Assembly: GCA_034663635.1 (NCBI GenBank)
Contig: JAXDJH010000029.1
Location: 1 to 64,000, forward strand
Source of the DNA: JAXDJH01 sp034663635
GTDB lineage: Bacteria > Actinomycetota > CADDZG01 > WHSQ01
Direction of reading: 5' to 3'
DNA length: 64,000 nucleotides
Below the pieces are notes generated by a model. The model was not told where the DNA came from. It worked only from the letters and a program-made list of their open reading frames with translations, and did no database searches. Positions 8,539 to 16,026 of this stretch are shown piece after piece. Made by a program: the position numbers and the translations under genes. How positions within the stretch are numbered: the first letter of the stretch is position 1; every line of letters starts with the position of its first letter.

Positions 8539-9972
8539 TCACTTCGTATAAGCCTCCAGGCCGTGCCGGCCGCCTTCACGGCCGAAGCCCGATTCTTTGT
8601 AGCCGCCGAACGGGCTGGCCGGATCGAAGCGATTGAAGGTGTTCGCCCACACCACTCCTGCCTGGAGCCGGTCGGCCATCCACAGGATGCGTGAGCCCTT
8701 CTCGGTCCAGACCCCAGCCGAGAGGCCATAGGGCGTGTTGTTCGCCTTTTCGACCGCTTCCTCGGGAGTGCGGAACGTCAGGATCGACAGCACGGGACCG
8801 AATATCTCCTCCTGCGCGATCCGATGGCTCTGGCTTACGCCCGTGAAGATGGTCGGTGGGAACCAGAAGCCTCGATCGGGGATCTCACACGGGGCTTGGT
8901 AGATCTCGGCCCCCTCCTCAACTCCCACTCCGACAAGCTTCTTGATCTTGTCCAGTTGATCGCGCGAGTTGATGGCACCGATGTCGGTGTTCTTGTCGAG
9001 AGGGTCGCCGAGCCGAAGAGTCCCAAGCCGTCGCTTCAGCTTCTCGATGAAACGCTCTGCGATCGACTCCTGAACGAGCAGTCGCGAGCCGGCACAACAC
9101 ACATGGCCTTGATTGAAGAAGATGCCGTTGACGACGCCCTCGATCGCTTGGTCCAACGGCGCATCGTCGAAAACGATGTTCGCGGCTTTGCCGCCCAATT
9201 CCAGGGTCAGATGCTTCCCTGTTCCGGCCACCGCGCGCTGTATCTCTTTGCCGACCTCGGTCGACCCCGTGAACGCGACTTTGTCAACGTCCGGGTGACG
9301 CACCAGCGCGGCCCCCGTCGCCCCGGCTCCCGTAATGATGTTCACGACGCCGGGCGGAAGGCCAACCTGTTCGCAGATCCTGGCGAACTCGAGGGCCGTC
9401 AGCGGGGTCGTCTCGGCCGGTTTCAGCACCACCGAGTTACCGGTCGCGAGCGCCGGAGCGATCTTCCACGCCAGCATGAGCAGCGGGAAGTTCCACGGGA
9501 TGATCTGAGCGGCGACGCCGAGAGGTTTCGGCGTGCGACCCGGGAATGCGTACTCGAGCTTGTCGGCCCACCCCGCGTAATAGAAGAAATGCGCCGCCGC
9601 TAGAGGAACGTCGATGTCGCGACTCTCTTTGATCGGCTTCCCGCCGTTCATCGACTCGAGAACGGCGAGCTCGCGACTCCGTTCCTGAATCACGCGCGCT
9701 ATGCGGAAGATGAACTTCGCTCGCTCGGCCGGCTTCAACGCGTTCCACTTCTTGAATCCGGCCCGAGCCGCGCTCACTGCACGATCGACGTCCTCGTCCG
9801 ATGCGATCGGGATCGCGGCAAGGACTTCTTCTGTCGCCGGGTTGATCGTCTTGAAGTACTCGCCCGACAGCGGCTCGAGGAATTCACCGCCGATGAACAA
9901 TCCGTAGTCGTCGCGCACGTTTACGACATCGGTCGACTCCGGAGCGGGCGAGTATTCCCAGGCGGGTGCCAT
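8539..9972 (-). CDS. NAD(P)-dependent aldehyde dehydrogenase
   Basis: A 477-residue complete ALDH: a coenzyme domain with IIPWNFPLLM and VAFTGSTEVGKEI, the catalytic Glu in LTLELGGK, and the nucleophile Cys in GHVCCAGSRLL, then the C-terminal EEIFGPVLSI and NTFNRFDPASPFGGYKESGFG. The open frame runs further upstream, but ATG 9972, 2 bp after the deoC stop, gives a normal N-terminus. Directly behind deoC, the likely substrate is the acetaldehyde released from deoxyribose-5-phosphate; this is inference from context. The truncated ALDH-like gene follows after 7 bp. Confidence 0.9.
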   Translation of the reverse strand: MAPAWEYSPAPESTDVVNVRDDYGLFIGGEFLEPLSGEYFKTINPATEEVLAAIPIASDEDVDRAVSAARAGFKKWNALKPAERAKFIFRIARVIQERSRELAVLESMNGGKPIKESRDIDVPLAAAHFFYYAGWADKLEYAFPGRTPKPLGVAAQIIPWNFPLLMLAWKIAPALATGNSVVLKPAETTPLTALEFARICEQVGLPPGVVNIITGAGATGAALVRHPDVDKVAFTGSTEVGKEIQRAVAGTGKHLTLELGGKAANIVFDDAPLDQAIEGVVNGIFFNQGHVCCAGSRLLVQESIAERFIEKLKRRLGTLRLGDPLDKNTDIGAINSRDQLDKIKKLVGVGVEEGAEIYQAPCEIPDRGFWFPPTIFTGVSQSHRIAQEEIFGPVLSILTFRTPEEAVEKANNTPYGLSAGVWTEKGSRILWMADRLQAGVVWANTFNRFDPASPFGGYKESGFGREGGRHGLEAYTK

Positions 9973-9974
9973 GA

Positions 9975-10895
9975 CTAATCCAGTGTGTACCGGTCGGGGT
10001 CCGAGTAGACGCCACTGCGTTGGAAATCGATCTGCATCAGCAGGTCGTTCAGAAGCGAAGAGGCTCCGATGCGGAATCGATCCGGCGTGAGCCAATCCGG
10101 GCCGAGCGTCTCGTTAACGATCACGAGGTAGCGGATCGCGTCCTTCGACGCTCTGATACCTCCGGCCACCTTCAGCCCCACCGCGACGCCCGTGGCATCG
10201 CCGAAGTCCCGGATCGCCTCGGCCATGCAGAGGGCCGCGGGAAGGGTGCTGGCGGGGCTGATCTTTCCGGTGGACGTCTTGATCACATCTGCACCGGCCG
10301 CCATGGCGATGAGAGAAGCCCGGCGGATCCGGTCGTAGGAGCCCAGCTCGCCGGTCTCGAGGATCGCCTTCACGTGGGCTCCACCTGCGACCCGCTTGGA
10401 CTCGGCCACCTCCTCGAAGACGACTTCTTCCTGGCCCGCGAGCAATGCTCCTCGGCTGATGACGATGTCGAGCTCGTCGGCGCCGTCGGCGAGGGCTCTC
10501 TCGATCTCCTCCAACCGCAGGTCGAGGGGGACTTGCCCCGAAGGAAAACCGGTGGCGACCGAGGCGACCTTCACACCGGAACCCTTGAGAAGCTCCGCCG
10601 CGAGTGACACAAGCCTGGGATAGATACAGAGAGCCGCGACGTGAGGGATGTTGGGGTCAGAAGCTTTCGGGCGCTTCGCCTTGGATGCGAGCTGCCTGAT
10701 CTTGCCGGGCGTGTCCGAACCTTCGAGGGTCGTTAGATCGCAACAACGGATCGCCAGCTCGAGCGCGAACAGCTTCGATTCCTTCTTGATCGAGCGTTTC
10801 GCAAGCGCACCGGCTCGATCCTCGAGCCCGACGGCATCCACCGAGCCGCCGATACGATCGACGAGTCCCAGATCGAACGTGACCGTCTCCCCCAT
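9975..10895 (-). CDS. deoC: Deoxyribose-phosphate aldolase
   Basis: A 306-residue class I aldolase splitting 2-deoxyribose-5-phosphate into acetaldehyde and glyceraldehyde-3-phosphate. The Schiff-base Lys sits in VIKTSTGK; a second conserved Lys is in VKAILETGEL, and GADELDIVISRGALL is also diagnostic. It is longer than the ~220-residue E. coli type, with extra N- and C-terminal segments; such long forms are known. An AAGGGGG sequence about 8 nt upstream can serve as ribosome-binding site. It follows the mrp-like gene after 13 bp and heads the deoC-ALDH-ALDH' set. It completes the catabolism of deoxynucleosides encoded on the plus strand. Confidence 0.92.
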   Translation of the reverse strand: MGETVTFDLGLVDRIGGSVDAVGLEDRAGALAKRSIKKESKLFALELAIRCCDLTTLEGSDTPGKIRQLASKAKRPKASDPNIPHVAALCIYPRLVSLAAELLKGSGVKVASVATGFPSGQVPLDLRLEEIERALADGADELDIVISRGALLAGQEEVVFEEVAESKRVAGGAHVKAILETGELGSYDRIRRASLIAMAAGADVIKTSTGKISPASTLPAALCMAEAIRDFGDATGVAVGLKVAGGIRASKDAIRYLVIVNETLGPDWLTPDRFRIGASSLLNDLLMQIDFQRSGVYSDPDRYTLD

Positions 10896-10908
10896 TTAGG
10901 AGACCCCC

Positions 10909-12048
10909 TTAGTGGTGGTGGTGGCCGTGGCCTTGTGCTTGTGGGCTCATCGCGAGCGGCAATGAGATCCGCTTCGATGCGCGCGGCAGAGGAGACGCGA
11001 GATTCACTATCTCCTTCGCGGTGGTTACGAATGCTTGAGCGGTTTCGGAGTCGGGATCCTGGAGGACGATCGGCGCGCCGATATCAGCGAACTCGCGGGT
11101 CTTAGGATCGAGCGGGATCTGACCGAGAAGCGGAACGCCCATCTTCTCGGCGAGCGTCTGGCCCCCACCGGATCCGAATATCTCGTAACGCTTGCCGTCG
11201 TCTCCGGTGAAGTACGACATGTTCTCTACGACGCCGAGCACATTGAGATTCGTTTTGTTCGCCATGACTCCGGCCCTCTGCGCAACCTTCTCGGCAACCG
11301 CTTGAGGAGTCGTTACGAGAACCATGTTCGCTCCGGGAAGGAACTGCGCGATCGAGATCGATACGTCGCCGGTCCCCGGCGGCAGGTCAACAAGAAGGTA
11401 GTCGGGCTCATCCCAGTGAACGTCGGACAGGAACTGTTGCAAAGCTTTGTGGAGCATGGGACCACGCCAGACAACGGGGCTGTCCTCGTCCGTGAAGAGG
11501 CCGATCGAAACAACTTTCACGCCGAACATCTCCGGCGGCATGATCATGTCCCCGACGACGGTGGGTCGCTCGTGGATACCGAGCATCCGAGGGATGGAGA
11601 ACCCCCACACGTCCGCATCCAGCAGACCCACTGAGTGACCCAGCTTCGCCAGCGATACGGCGATGTTCACTGTGGTGGTCGACTTACCGACGCCACCCTT
11701 GCCGGAACCGATCGCGATCACCTGGGTCGGAGAATCGGATCGCATGAATGGGGCCGGCGTCTCCTTCTTGAGACCTCCGACGAGAGCTTGCCGCTCCTCT
11801 TCGGTCATCGAGGTCAGGTCGACCTTGACGTCGGTGATGTCCGAGAAGGACTCCTTCAACTTCGCCGGGATGACCGTGTGGAAGTAATCCTTCAAAGGAC
11901 AACCGGGGATAGTCAGAGCGATGAGAACGCTTACGGAGGACCCCTCGATCCGGATATCGCGCACCATGTTGAGCTCGTTGAGCCCTCGGTGCAGCTCGGG
12001 ATCCTGGATCTGGCCGAGTACTTCTGAGATCTGTTCGCGGGTTGGCAT
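10909..12048 (-). CDS. mrp: Mrp/ApbC-family P-loop ATPase with MIP18 domain and His-rich tail
   Basis: A 379-residue cytosolic iron-sulfur carrier-type ATPase. The N-terminal ~90 residues form a MIP18/DUF59 domain; the ATPase domain has the deviant Walker A GSGKGGVGKSTTT near residues 113-125, then LLDADVWGFSIPRML and VDLPPGTGDV. In many homologues a CxxC pair follows ENMSxF; here the segment is ENMSYFTGDDGKRYEIFGSGGG with no Cys, as in several actinobacterial Mrp proteins. The C-terminus ends in QGHGHHHH, a natural His cluster that could bind metal. Start ATG 12048. Cluster loading by this protein is inferred from the family. Confidence 0.9.
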   Translation of the reverse strand: MPTREQISEVLGQIQDPELHRGLNELNMVRDIRIEGSSVSVLIALTIPGCPLKDYFHTVIPAKLKESFSDITDVKVDLTSMTEEERQALVGGLKKETPAPFMRSDSPTQVIAIGSGKGGVGKSTTTVNIAVSLAKLGHSVGLLDADVWGFSIPRMLGIHERPTVVGDMIMPPEMFGVKVVSIGLFTDEDSPVVWRGPMLHKALQQFLSDVHWDEPDYLLVDLPPGTGDVSISIAQFLPGANMVLVTTPQAVAEKVAQRAGVMANKTNLNVLGVVENMSYFTGDDGKRYEIFGSGGGQTLAEKMGVPLLGQIPLDPKTREFADIGAPIVLQDPDSETAQAFVTTAKEIVNLASPLPRASKRISLPLAMSPQAQGHGHHHH

Positions 12049-12077
12049 ACGGCAAGGGTAACCGGGCGTATAGCTCC

Positions 12078-12986
12078 CTAGACGACCAGGTGAAGGGCAT
12101 CACGTAACAGTTCGATATGCGCCGAATCGCGCTCGCCGATGTAGTCACCGTCGACCTGAACGGGCAGCGGTCGATCCGCTTTCAGGACCAATCCTGAGAT
12201 GTCGTGGTGGTAGTCGCCGTGCTTCCAGCGGGGATGCGATCGACTGACGAGGATCGACCAGGCCACTCGAGGGATCGTGGCCGTTCTGATGCGGCGGAGG
12301 CCGAAGGCGTCCAGGCCCCCGTCCAGCCGAACCTGAGGAGTCACGTCGACGGGGAATCGGCTGAGGAACGTGAAAGGCCACGCGTTGCAGCAAACCGCCA
12401 ACACGACTTTCTCGGGTTCATGGCCTTCGACCTGCATCGTGATCATCGGATCTTTTCCGCGATAGTCGAAGAAGGCCGCTTTCAACGCATTCGAGATGAA
12501 GAATCTCTCGCGGTGCGTGCGTTTGGCTTCAGGGTCTGCTTCGACCCGCTTCACAACTTCCGCGTCGAGACCCATCCCCGAACAGAAAAGGAAATACCGT
12601 TCGTCGACGCGGCCCACATTGATCGTGCGCCTCGATCGCGATCTCAGTCGGTGCCCGAGGTAAGCCGTCGCTTCGATCGGATCGCGAGGGATGCCCAGCG
12701 AGCGAGCCATCACGTTCGTGCTGCCGCCGGGAAGGATGCCCAAGGCGACATCGGTCCCGACGAGACCCTGCGCTACTTCGTTCACGGTGCCGTCACCGCC
12801 GAACGCGATGACGGCGTCGAAGTCTCTGTCGACCGCGTCCTCGGAAAGTTCCTGCGCGTGGTTGCGCGCTCGAGTGTCGGCAACCTCCAACTTGAAGTCT
12901 GCTTCGAGGGCCTTGACGATCACTTCGCGGATCGCTTTGGAGACGGAACCCGCACTCGGGTTCGCTATAAGTAGAACCTTCTCCAC
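12078..12986 (-). CDS. Diacylglycerol kinase-family lipid kinase (YegS/DgkB-like)
   Basis: A 302-residue lipid kinase. The N-terminus LLIANPSAGS, the nucleotide loop FGGDGTVNEVAQGL near residues 62-75 and LGILPGGSTNVMARSLGIP are diagnostic; the C-terminal half is the beta-rich domain ending with the lipid-kinase motif QVDGDYIGE. Likely substrates are diacylglycerol or a related membrane lipid, but the family also includes sphingosine- and YegS-type kinases. The GTG start overlaps the stop of the upstream hypothetical gene by one base (TAGTG), so the two are co-translated. Confidence 0.88.
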   Translation of the reverse strand: MEKVLLIANPSAGSVSKAIREVIVKALEADFKLEVADTRARNHAQELSEDAVDRDFDAVIAFGGDGTVNEVAQGLVGTDVALGILPGGSTNVMARSLGIPRDPIEATAYLGHRLRSRSRRTINVGRVDERYFLFCSGMGLDAEVVKRVEADPEAKRTHRERFFISNALKAAFFDYRGKDPMITMQVEGHEPEKVVLAVCCNAWPFTFLSRFPVDVTPQVRLDGGLDAFGLRRIRTATIPRVAWSILVSRSHPRWKHGDYHHDISGLVLKADRPLPVQVDGDYIGERDSAHIELLRDALHLVV

Positions 12987-13666
12987 TAAGAGCGGTCCGG
13001 GATACGAAGAGTCGGTGCAGCAACGAAACGGTTCAGCGCATCGAGGGCCGCTCGAGCGATACCGTCGTATTCGTCGTCCTTCACCGCCGCGCTGCCCACC
13101 AGGATGTCCTCCGGGCTGCTCATCGTAACGACCGCAACCTTCTCGGGCCCGAGAGGAAGGACATCGACGCTCTCGAGTTGGACGGCGAAGGGAAGCAACC
13201 GCGCAACCGCTTCGATCACTGCTCTGGCGATCCCTCTCATCTCGAAACGATGTCCCTCCGGAACGTCTATCTCGCCGCGCAGGCTGTCCCCATCGAGCTC
13301 AAGAGTGAGGTTCGCCACGAAACGTCCGTGGAAACGCTTCGTCGATAGAGAAGTAAGCCTTCGCCGCGGCGGGACCTCCGTAGGACGATCGGCAGCCCCC
13401 AGAACATCTACGTCCAATTCGGCCGGCTTGATCCCCATCCGCCGCGCGATGAGCGCCACGTCGCGCAATGTGTCAGCGCGCGTTCGTTCGGGCAGAGCGA
13501 GGATCTGGATGCGCAGCTTCGACGGTCCATCAAGCACGCGGGCTTCGCGAACGCCCCGGAGCCGGTTCAGAGAGACCTGGAGGTCGCCGACCTTCTCGGC
13601 GCGCCCATTACTACTAGCCGGTGGTGGAGGCGGCGGGGGAGGTGGGGGCGCTGCTGGGCTCGCCAT
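12986..13666 (-). CDS. Hypothetical protein with polyproline N-terminus
   Basis: A 226-residue protein of unknown function. Residues ~6-16 are a run of prolines followed by a short linker. The rest looks like two small alpha/beta domains: one around residues 30-100 (VSLNRLRGVREARVL, GIKPAELDVDVLGA) and one around 110-215 (FVANLTLELDGDSLRGEI, VESVDVLPLGPEKVAVVTM). There is no signal peptide or membrane segment. It is translationally coupled to the lipid kinase (TAGTG). A TAGCTT -10-like element lies 9 bp before the ATG. Confidence 0.7.
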   Translation of the reverse strand: MASPAAPPPPPPPPPPASSNGRAEKVGDLQVSLNRLRGVREARVLDGPSKLRIQILALPERTRADTLRDVALIARRMGIKPAELDVDVLGAADRPTEVPPRRRLTSLSTKRFHGRFVANLTLELDGDSLRGEIDVPEGHRFEMRGIARAVIEAVARLLPFAVQLESVDVLPLGPEKVAVVTMSSPEDILVGSAAVKDDEYDGIARAALDALNRFVAAPTLRIPDRS

Positions 13667-13675
13667 GGTGAAAAG

Positions 13676-13681
13676 AAGCTA
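13676..13681 (-). promoter_or_regulatory. Candidate -10 element (TAGCTT) for the 12986-13666 gene
   Basis: On the minus strand TAGCTT lies 9 nt before the ATG at 13666 with no Shine-Dalgarno sequence between them, the same near-leaderless arrangement seen at other genes here. It sits between the downstream end of the surface-protein gene and this start. No clear -35. Confidence 0.3.
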
Positions 13682-13692
13682 CCCCATGGGAC

Positions 13693-15246
13693 CTAAGGGC
13701 TTCCGGCCGCTTCGAATGCGCCGACGATGTTGAAGTCGCCGGTCGGCAGAAGGAAGGAGAACTCCGCTTTCGACGAGCCGCCGGGTTCGAGCGTCTCATC
13801 CAAGGGATCCGACTCGAAGGAACTGCTCGCGCCATCGGCTCCGACCACGTCGAGGCGAAGAGTGCCGGCGAGATGTATCCGATCGGACTGGGAAACGTTG
13901 AAGACCTCTACCGTCGCCAACAGCCCGTCCTCGGTCTCGGTCACGGATGTAAGCAGATCGACGGGTGAGGAGGCCGTGATCAGACGAGAAGACAGGGCCG
14001 AGGTGATCGCTCGTGCGGTGAGGTCATATCCAAGCTCCATCGTGTTGTCGGCCGGTCGACTCTCGAGCTCGATGGTCTGCCCCTCGTCGGGCGCCGGCAC
14101 GGAAACGACGACTTCAACCGTCTCGAACTGCGGAACCGAGGTCGCAGGCTCAATCGGTATCGCGGAATCGTCAGCCTCATTGGCGGTTGCCTCGTCACCA
14201 TCGGCCGGGGGCCGCTCGATGCGAAGCCCGAGCACACGGTCCGCCGGCTCGTCATCGGTTGTCTTGTCGGTGGGAGCGGCCACTTTTGCCTTGCGCGGAG
14301 CGCTCGAGGTCGAGGTGTTGGTACAAGCGGCCATCGCCAGGATCAGCAACATCGCCGCGGTTCGAGATCGGAGCCGCGCGAAAGACAGGCTCACGAGAAA
14401 ACCGCCGAGCGCGATCAGCGCGAAGGCCGCCGCGACCATCTGAACGGTAGGAGCACCGGTATTCGGCAAGGCGGTCGCAACAGCGGGACTCACGGCCCCC
14501 TCAACGGGCACGCGCTTCATGACCGTCTTCTGAACGAAGGTCGGCGCGGGAGCCTTCCCTCGCTCGATCTCAAGTGCTTTCACGAAGCCGAGATACGTCG
14601 CGTCGCTCTCTGATGAACCCGTTACTTCGCTTCCGGTGACGCTTACAGAGTTGACGGCCTCGAGGTCGCCGGGGGCAACGGCCTCGCCCGACCAGCTGAG
14701 TTCGATCTCTCCGCCGGCGGCGATGCTGTCGATGATCCAAACGATGTCTTCTTGCCCCCGGTGCACCCCTAACTGCACCGCGTCGACCGAGTCCGTGACC
14801 GGGACGCCGACGACGTCGACCTCATCGGGGACAAGGTCGACCACGACGACGTCGTGGATCTCTTCACCTGAAGTGTTCGAGACCAGCATCGAATACTGAA
14901 GAGAGTCGCCAACCTGAGCGAGAAGCTCGGCCGTCTGAACGACCTGCAGTCCTCCGACGGGCTCTTCCCCGCTTGGAGACGGCGATGGCGACGGTGACGG
15001 CGAGGCGGAAGCAGACGGAGACGGGCTGGGACTCGAGGTGACGCTCGGAGATGGAGAAGGAGTCGCTGAAGGAGAAGGCGTTGGCGTGGCCGACCCGCTC
15101 GGACTGGGAGTCGGCGTTGGGGCCGGGCTCTGGGCTCCGGCCGTGCCGGTGATCCCGAGCACCAAGAGAACAAGGAGTGATGCCGCGAGGAGGCGAGCCC
15201 GGAAACCCGGACCGCGCCCCATTACTGCATCCATTAGAGGTCTCAT
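13693..15246 (-). CDS. Surface protein: Ser/Pro linker, DUF11-like domain, internal LPNTG and a second lipobox-like segment
   Basis: About 517 residues, in order: basic N-terminus and signal peptide ending near TGTAGAQS; a long Pro/Ser/Thr linker of PSP-type repeats; a DUF11-like beta domain (VQTAELLAQVGDSLQYSMLV); LPNTGAP followed by a hydrophobic helix and RLRSR, which is a complete sortase sorting signal; then at once a second hydrophobic stretch (AAMLLILAMAAC) resembling a lipoprotein signal, and ~190 further residues forming another beta-rich region. A sorting signal normally ends a protein, so this looks like a cell-wall protein fused in frame to a lipoprotein. Start ATG 15246 chosen; GTG 15267 or ATG 15234/15222 are possible. 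Confidence 0.75.
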   Translation of the reverse strand: MRPLMDAVMGRGPGFRARLLAASLLVLLVLGITGTAGAQSPAPTPTPSPSGSATPTPSPSATPSPSPSVTSSPSPSPSASASPSPSPSPSPSGEEPVGGLQVVQTAELLAQVGDSLQYSMLVSNTSGEEIHDVVVVDLVPDEVDVVGVPVTDSVDAVQLGVHRGQEDIVWIIDSIAAGGEIELSWSGEAVAPGDLEAVNSVSVTGSEVTGSSESDATYLGFVKALEIERGKAPAPTFVQKTVMKRVPVEGAVSPAVATALPNTGAPTVQMVAAAFALIALGGFLVSLSFARLRSRTAAMLLILAMAACTNTSTSSAPRKAKVAAPTDKTTDDEPADRVLGLRIERPPADGDEATANEADDSAIPIEPATSVPQFETVEVVVSVPAPDEGQTIELESRPADNTMELGYDLTARAITSALSSRLITASSPVDLLTSVTETEDGLLATVEVFNVSQSDRIHLAGTLRLDVVGADGASSSFESDPLDETLEPGGSSKAEFSFLLPTGDFNIVGAFEAAGSP

Positions 15247-15292
15247 ACCCCGTACCCCGGCCCCCACGGCCCTCGGACGGAGCCGTAGAAGC

Positions 15293-15321
15293 AGCCTAGG
15301 TGGTTATGTTGCTCAAGTCAA
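15293..15321 (-). promoter_or_regulatory. Sigma70-type promoter for the LPNTG surface protein
   Basis: Read on the minus strand: -35 TTGACT (15321-15316), a 17-bp spacer, and -10 TAGGCT (15298-15293). This is the best housekeeping-type promoter match I found in the window and it points at the surface-protein gene, giving a 5' leader of roughly 20-40 nt. Confidence 0.6.
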
Positions 15322-15367
15322 TTTCTGAACGGTATTGAGTTTAATGTCCATTCCAGCCCAAAGTGGG

Positions 15368-15392
15368 CCCCGGGGCGGCCCCCGGGGCGGCC
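15368..15392 (+). repeat. Tandem GC-only repeat (two CCCCGGGGCGGCC units)
   Basis: Two 13-base copies overlap by one base at 15368-15380 and 15380-15392, upstream of the DUF2505 gene. Each contains the palindrome CCCCGGGG. The stretch can fold strongly in RNA or DNA. No function is evident. Confidence 0.5.
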
Positions 15393-15410
15393 AGCTATCC
15401 TCACGGCCTC

Positions 15411-15908
15411 GTGGACTTCGATCTCAGCCACACCTTCGCCGCAGCGCCCGACGACCTCGCAGAGGCCCTCCTCGACGAGAAGTTCCAGCACTCCCTCGAC
15501 GACATCGGGTCCCTCGAGAAGCGTCATCTGCTGTCCCAAGAGGAGGCCGATGACGGGACGGTCATCAGACGCACTCGCTGCGTTCTGGGGATCGAGCTGA
15601 ACGACATCGCGCGGCGCTTCATCGGCAAGGGCGAGCCCGCCTGGGTCGAGGAAGCGATCTGGTACCCCGATCGCATGCAGTGGGAGTGGACGATCCACCC
15701 CGAGATGGCCGCCAACATGCTCTCTGCCGCCGGAACCATCTCGATCGAAGGCGACGATGACGAGTCCGAGCGGATCGTGTCAGGGACCGTGCAGGTGACC
15801 GGCGTCCCGCTCTACGGAGGCAAGGTCGAAGGCTGGATCGTTTCCGGCATTGAAAGCGCCTACGACGAGGAGGCCTTGCGGCTGGCCGAGTGGCTGTCCC
15901 CAGACTGA
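15411..15908 (+). CDS. DUF2505 family protein
   Basis: A 165-residue protein of the DUF2505 family, common in actinobacteria and probably with an SRPBCC/START-like fold. Typical segments are VDFDLSHTFAA, FQHSLDDIGSLEKRHLLSQE, RRFIGKGEPAWVEEA and the C-terminal VPLYGGKVEGWIV. The frame extends upstream through the GC repeat, but GTG 15411 gives the family N-terminus; TATCCT ends 9 nt before it and could act as a -10 for a near-leaderless mRNA. The function of the family is unknown; lipid or hydrophobic-ligand binding is only suggested by the fold. Confidence 0.8.
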   Translation: MDFDLSHTFAAAPDDLAEALLDEKFQHSLDDIGSLEKRHLLSQEEADDGTVIRRTRCVLGIELNDIARRFIGKGEPAWVEEAIWYPDRMQWEWTIHPEMAANMLSAAGTISIEGDDDESERIVSGTVQVTGVPLYGGKVEGWIVSGIESAYDEEALRLAEWLSPD

Positions 15909-15939
15909 ATCGCGAAAAGCGCTAAGGGTGTCCGGCCCC

Positions 15940-15977
15940 GTAACCAGGTCGTAACAACCCCGAAACCCGGCAGAAAC
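15940..15977 (+). promoter_or_regulatory. GlnR box upstream of glnA1 (four phased half-sites)
   Basis: Four 5-mers occur with exact 11-bp phasing: GTAAC at 15940, GTAAC at 15951, GAAAC at 15962 and GAAAC at 15973, each separated by 6 bp. This reproduces the known actinobacterial GlnR operator scheme of gTnAC and GaAAC half-sites with n6 spacers. It ends 49 bp before the glnA1 start, and a GlnR-like gene lies 9 kb downstream. The promoter hexamers around it are not clear; TTGATT at 15983 could be part of one. Confidence 0.75.
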
Positions 15978-16026
15978 GGCCCTTGATTAGGGTCGCTTTT
16001 GTATTCGACTAGAAGGAGGAGTCTGC

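Noticed and set aside
10909..10935. His run at the Mrp C-terminus as an expression tag or vector artefact
   Set aside because: It is coded by natural flanking sequence (GHGHHHH with mixed neighbours) with deoC following after 13 bp; it is not a six-His tag.
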